Assembly (NCBI GenBank): GCA_026196445.1
Contig: JAPHTE010000244.1
Coordinates: 1 to 5,923, forward strand
Source of the DNA: Lysobacterales bacterium
GTDB taxonomy: Bacteria; Pseudomonadota; Gammaproteobacteria; Xanthomonadales; SZUA-36
DNA length: 5,923 nucleotides
Direction: 5' to 3'
Shown here: one piece after another, positions 5,283 to 5,923 of the stretch
How positions within the stretch are numbered: the stretch's first letter is position 1
How the letters are laid out: every line of letters starts with the position of its first letter
The notes under the pieces: generated by a model
Databases searched by the model: none
The model's input: the letters and a program-made list of their open reading frames with translations, nothing else
Told to the model about the DNA's origin: nothing
Position numbers and translations under genes: made by a program

Positions 5283-5507
5283 ATGGCTCGTGGAAAATGT
5301 CCCAGTTGCAAGGAATTGCTCGCCGAACTTGTCGTTGATGCGCATATTACCGGCAGAGTTCATTCCGGAAGATCGTTACGCTGCATTAACTTTTTGTGTC
5401 CTTTCTGCAACACCGTCGTCGGATCACAGATGGATCCTGTTCCGGTGAAAACAGAGACCGTGGACCTGTTAATGCAAAAACTGCGATACGCGAATTCGAC
5501 CGGTTAA
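5283..5507 (+). CDS. Small zinc-ribbon protein, 74 residues, conserved-hypothetical type
   Basis: The start has AAGGA 8 nt upstream (5270-5274), and an intrinsic terminator follows the stop, so it is a self-contained transcription unit. Two knuckles, C6-P-S-C9 and C39-P-F-C42, are spaced like a zinc ribbon, with an additional Cys34 and with His21 and His27 between them. The tail, about residues 50-74, includes DPVPVKTETVDLLMQKL, possibly a short amphipathic helix. There is no signal peptide or membrane segment, so it is cytoplasmic. The pattern resembles small bacterial zinc-ribbon proteins without an assigned function; I infer a role in nucleic-acid or protein binding but the sequence does not prove one. 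The size and motifs look complete. Confidence 0.83.
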   Translation: MARGKCPSCKELLAELVVDAHITGRVHSGRSLRCINFLCPFCNTVVGSQMDPVPVKTETVDLLMQKLRYANSTG

Positions 5508-5525
5508 TACCCATCATCAACAGAG

Positions 5526-5558
5526 CAGGGGCCATTGAAGGCCCCTGTACGTTCTTTT
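5526..5558 (+). terminator. Intrinsic terminator of the zinc-ribbon gene
   Basis: A perfect 8-bp stem CAGGGGCC/GGCCCCTG (5526-5533 and 5540-5547) with loop ATTGAA is followed by TACGTTCTTTT. It begins 18 bp after the stop codon at 5507. The interrupted T-tract makes it good rather than ideal. Confidence 0.82.
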
Positions 5559-5923
5559 GAGGGTGTTCATTGGCGAAAACCTGGTTCCAGGCGTCCTGGG
5601 CGTCGTTCACTCACGGAACTCACACCTTTAAATCACCTGTGCTTTGCCAGTCCGGCATATAGCTTCTATGAATACCCGGTAGATTCCTACAGATTAATTT
5701 CTTAAAGTGATATCTCTATATATTGTCTATCATATTGTTATGTAATGTTATATCTTGACCTTTCTAGCGATAGACGATAACTATAAGGCGCTGGGCTAAT
5801 CCCTTGCGCACGTCAATAATTCTCGAGCTTTCCCAAGCAAGATCGGGGAGTATCTGCTTTGGATTAATACTACGATTTCCTGGATATATGGCTGAATCAC
5901 AGCTTCTATTTAACATAATATAC
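5559..5923. other. Right-edge stretch without a supported gene
   Basis: No ORF here has a ribosome binding site. A notably AT-rich tract (about 5693-5757) repeats ATAT, TATTGT and ATGTTATAT words and could be a promoter region for something to the right; TTGACC at 5755-5760 has no matching -10 at normal spacing. On the minus strand a frame is open from the window edge to a TAG at 5764-5766 (50 codons from an ATG at 5916). It could be the end of a gene entering from the right but has no recognised motif. Confidence 0.45.

Noticed and set aside
5386..5610. 74-codon minus-strand ORF overlapping the zinc-ribbon gene
   Set aside because: It is a shadow of the zinc-ribbon gene and crosses its terminator; no ribosome binding site.
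5755..5784. TTGACC with TAACTA/TATAAG as a forward promoter near the right edge
   Set aside because: TAACTA is a poor -10 at 17 bp, and TATAAG is about 21 bp away, outside the normal spacing.
5764..5923. Minus-strand open frame reaching the right edge
   Set aside because: Only about 50 codons are visible, no motif is recognised, and no upstream sequence is available to judge a start; noted in the right-edge entry only.

Overview
This looks like a chromosomal segment of a Gram-negative proteobacterium, most likely a gammaproteobacterium; that is inference. It rests on a lipobox lipoprotein peptidase, GAGGA ribosome binding sites, a tRNA gene with an encoded CCA end, and a short interspersed repeat of the type common in proteobacterial genomes. 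Base composition is uneven. By hand counts on sampled lines, the peptidase gene is about 58-70% GC, while most of the secreted-protein gene is near 43%.

Layout from left to right. Positions 1-186 hold what looks like the 3' end of an acidic coding region entering from the left, followed by about 360 bases with no convincing gene. Positions 551-1732 (minus) encode a 393-residue secreted, six-cysteine protein of unknown function with one calcium-loop-like motif, driven by a good sigma-70-type promoter at 1790-1819. Upstream lies a complete 218-bp MITE-like element (1919-2136) with perfect 18-bp terminal inverted repeats and a 5-bp target duplication (AGGCA). Next comes a strong hairpin (2382-2411) that closes the gene at 2419-4479 (minus), a family M3 zinc oligopeptidase made as a lipoprotein.

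Right of the peptidase are a doubtful ORF (4592-4948) that runs into a 76-bp CGTCA...TGACG repeat (4917-4992), and a tRNA-Leu(UAA) gene (5012-5098, minus) whose 3' side faces that repeat. Divergently from the tRNA, a conserved-looking 74-residue zinc-ribbon protein (5283-5507, plus) has its own extended -10 promoter, a small leader hairpin and an intrinsic terminator. The last 365 bases hold no gene I can support.

The genes do not form an operon; each appears to be its own transcription unit. I do not see a defence system, CRISPR array or biosynthetic cluster. The most notable items are the intact MITE with its target duplication, the mosaic composition of the secreted protein, and the lipoprotein form of the M3 peptidase.
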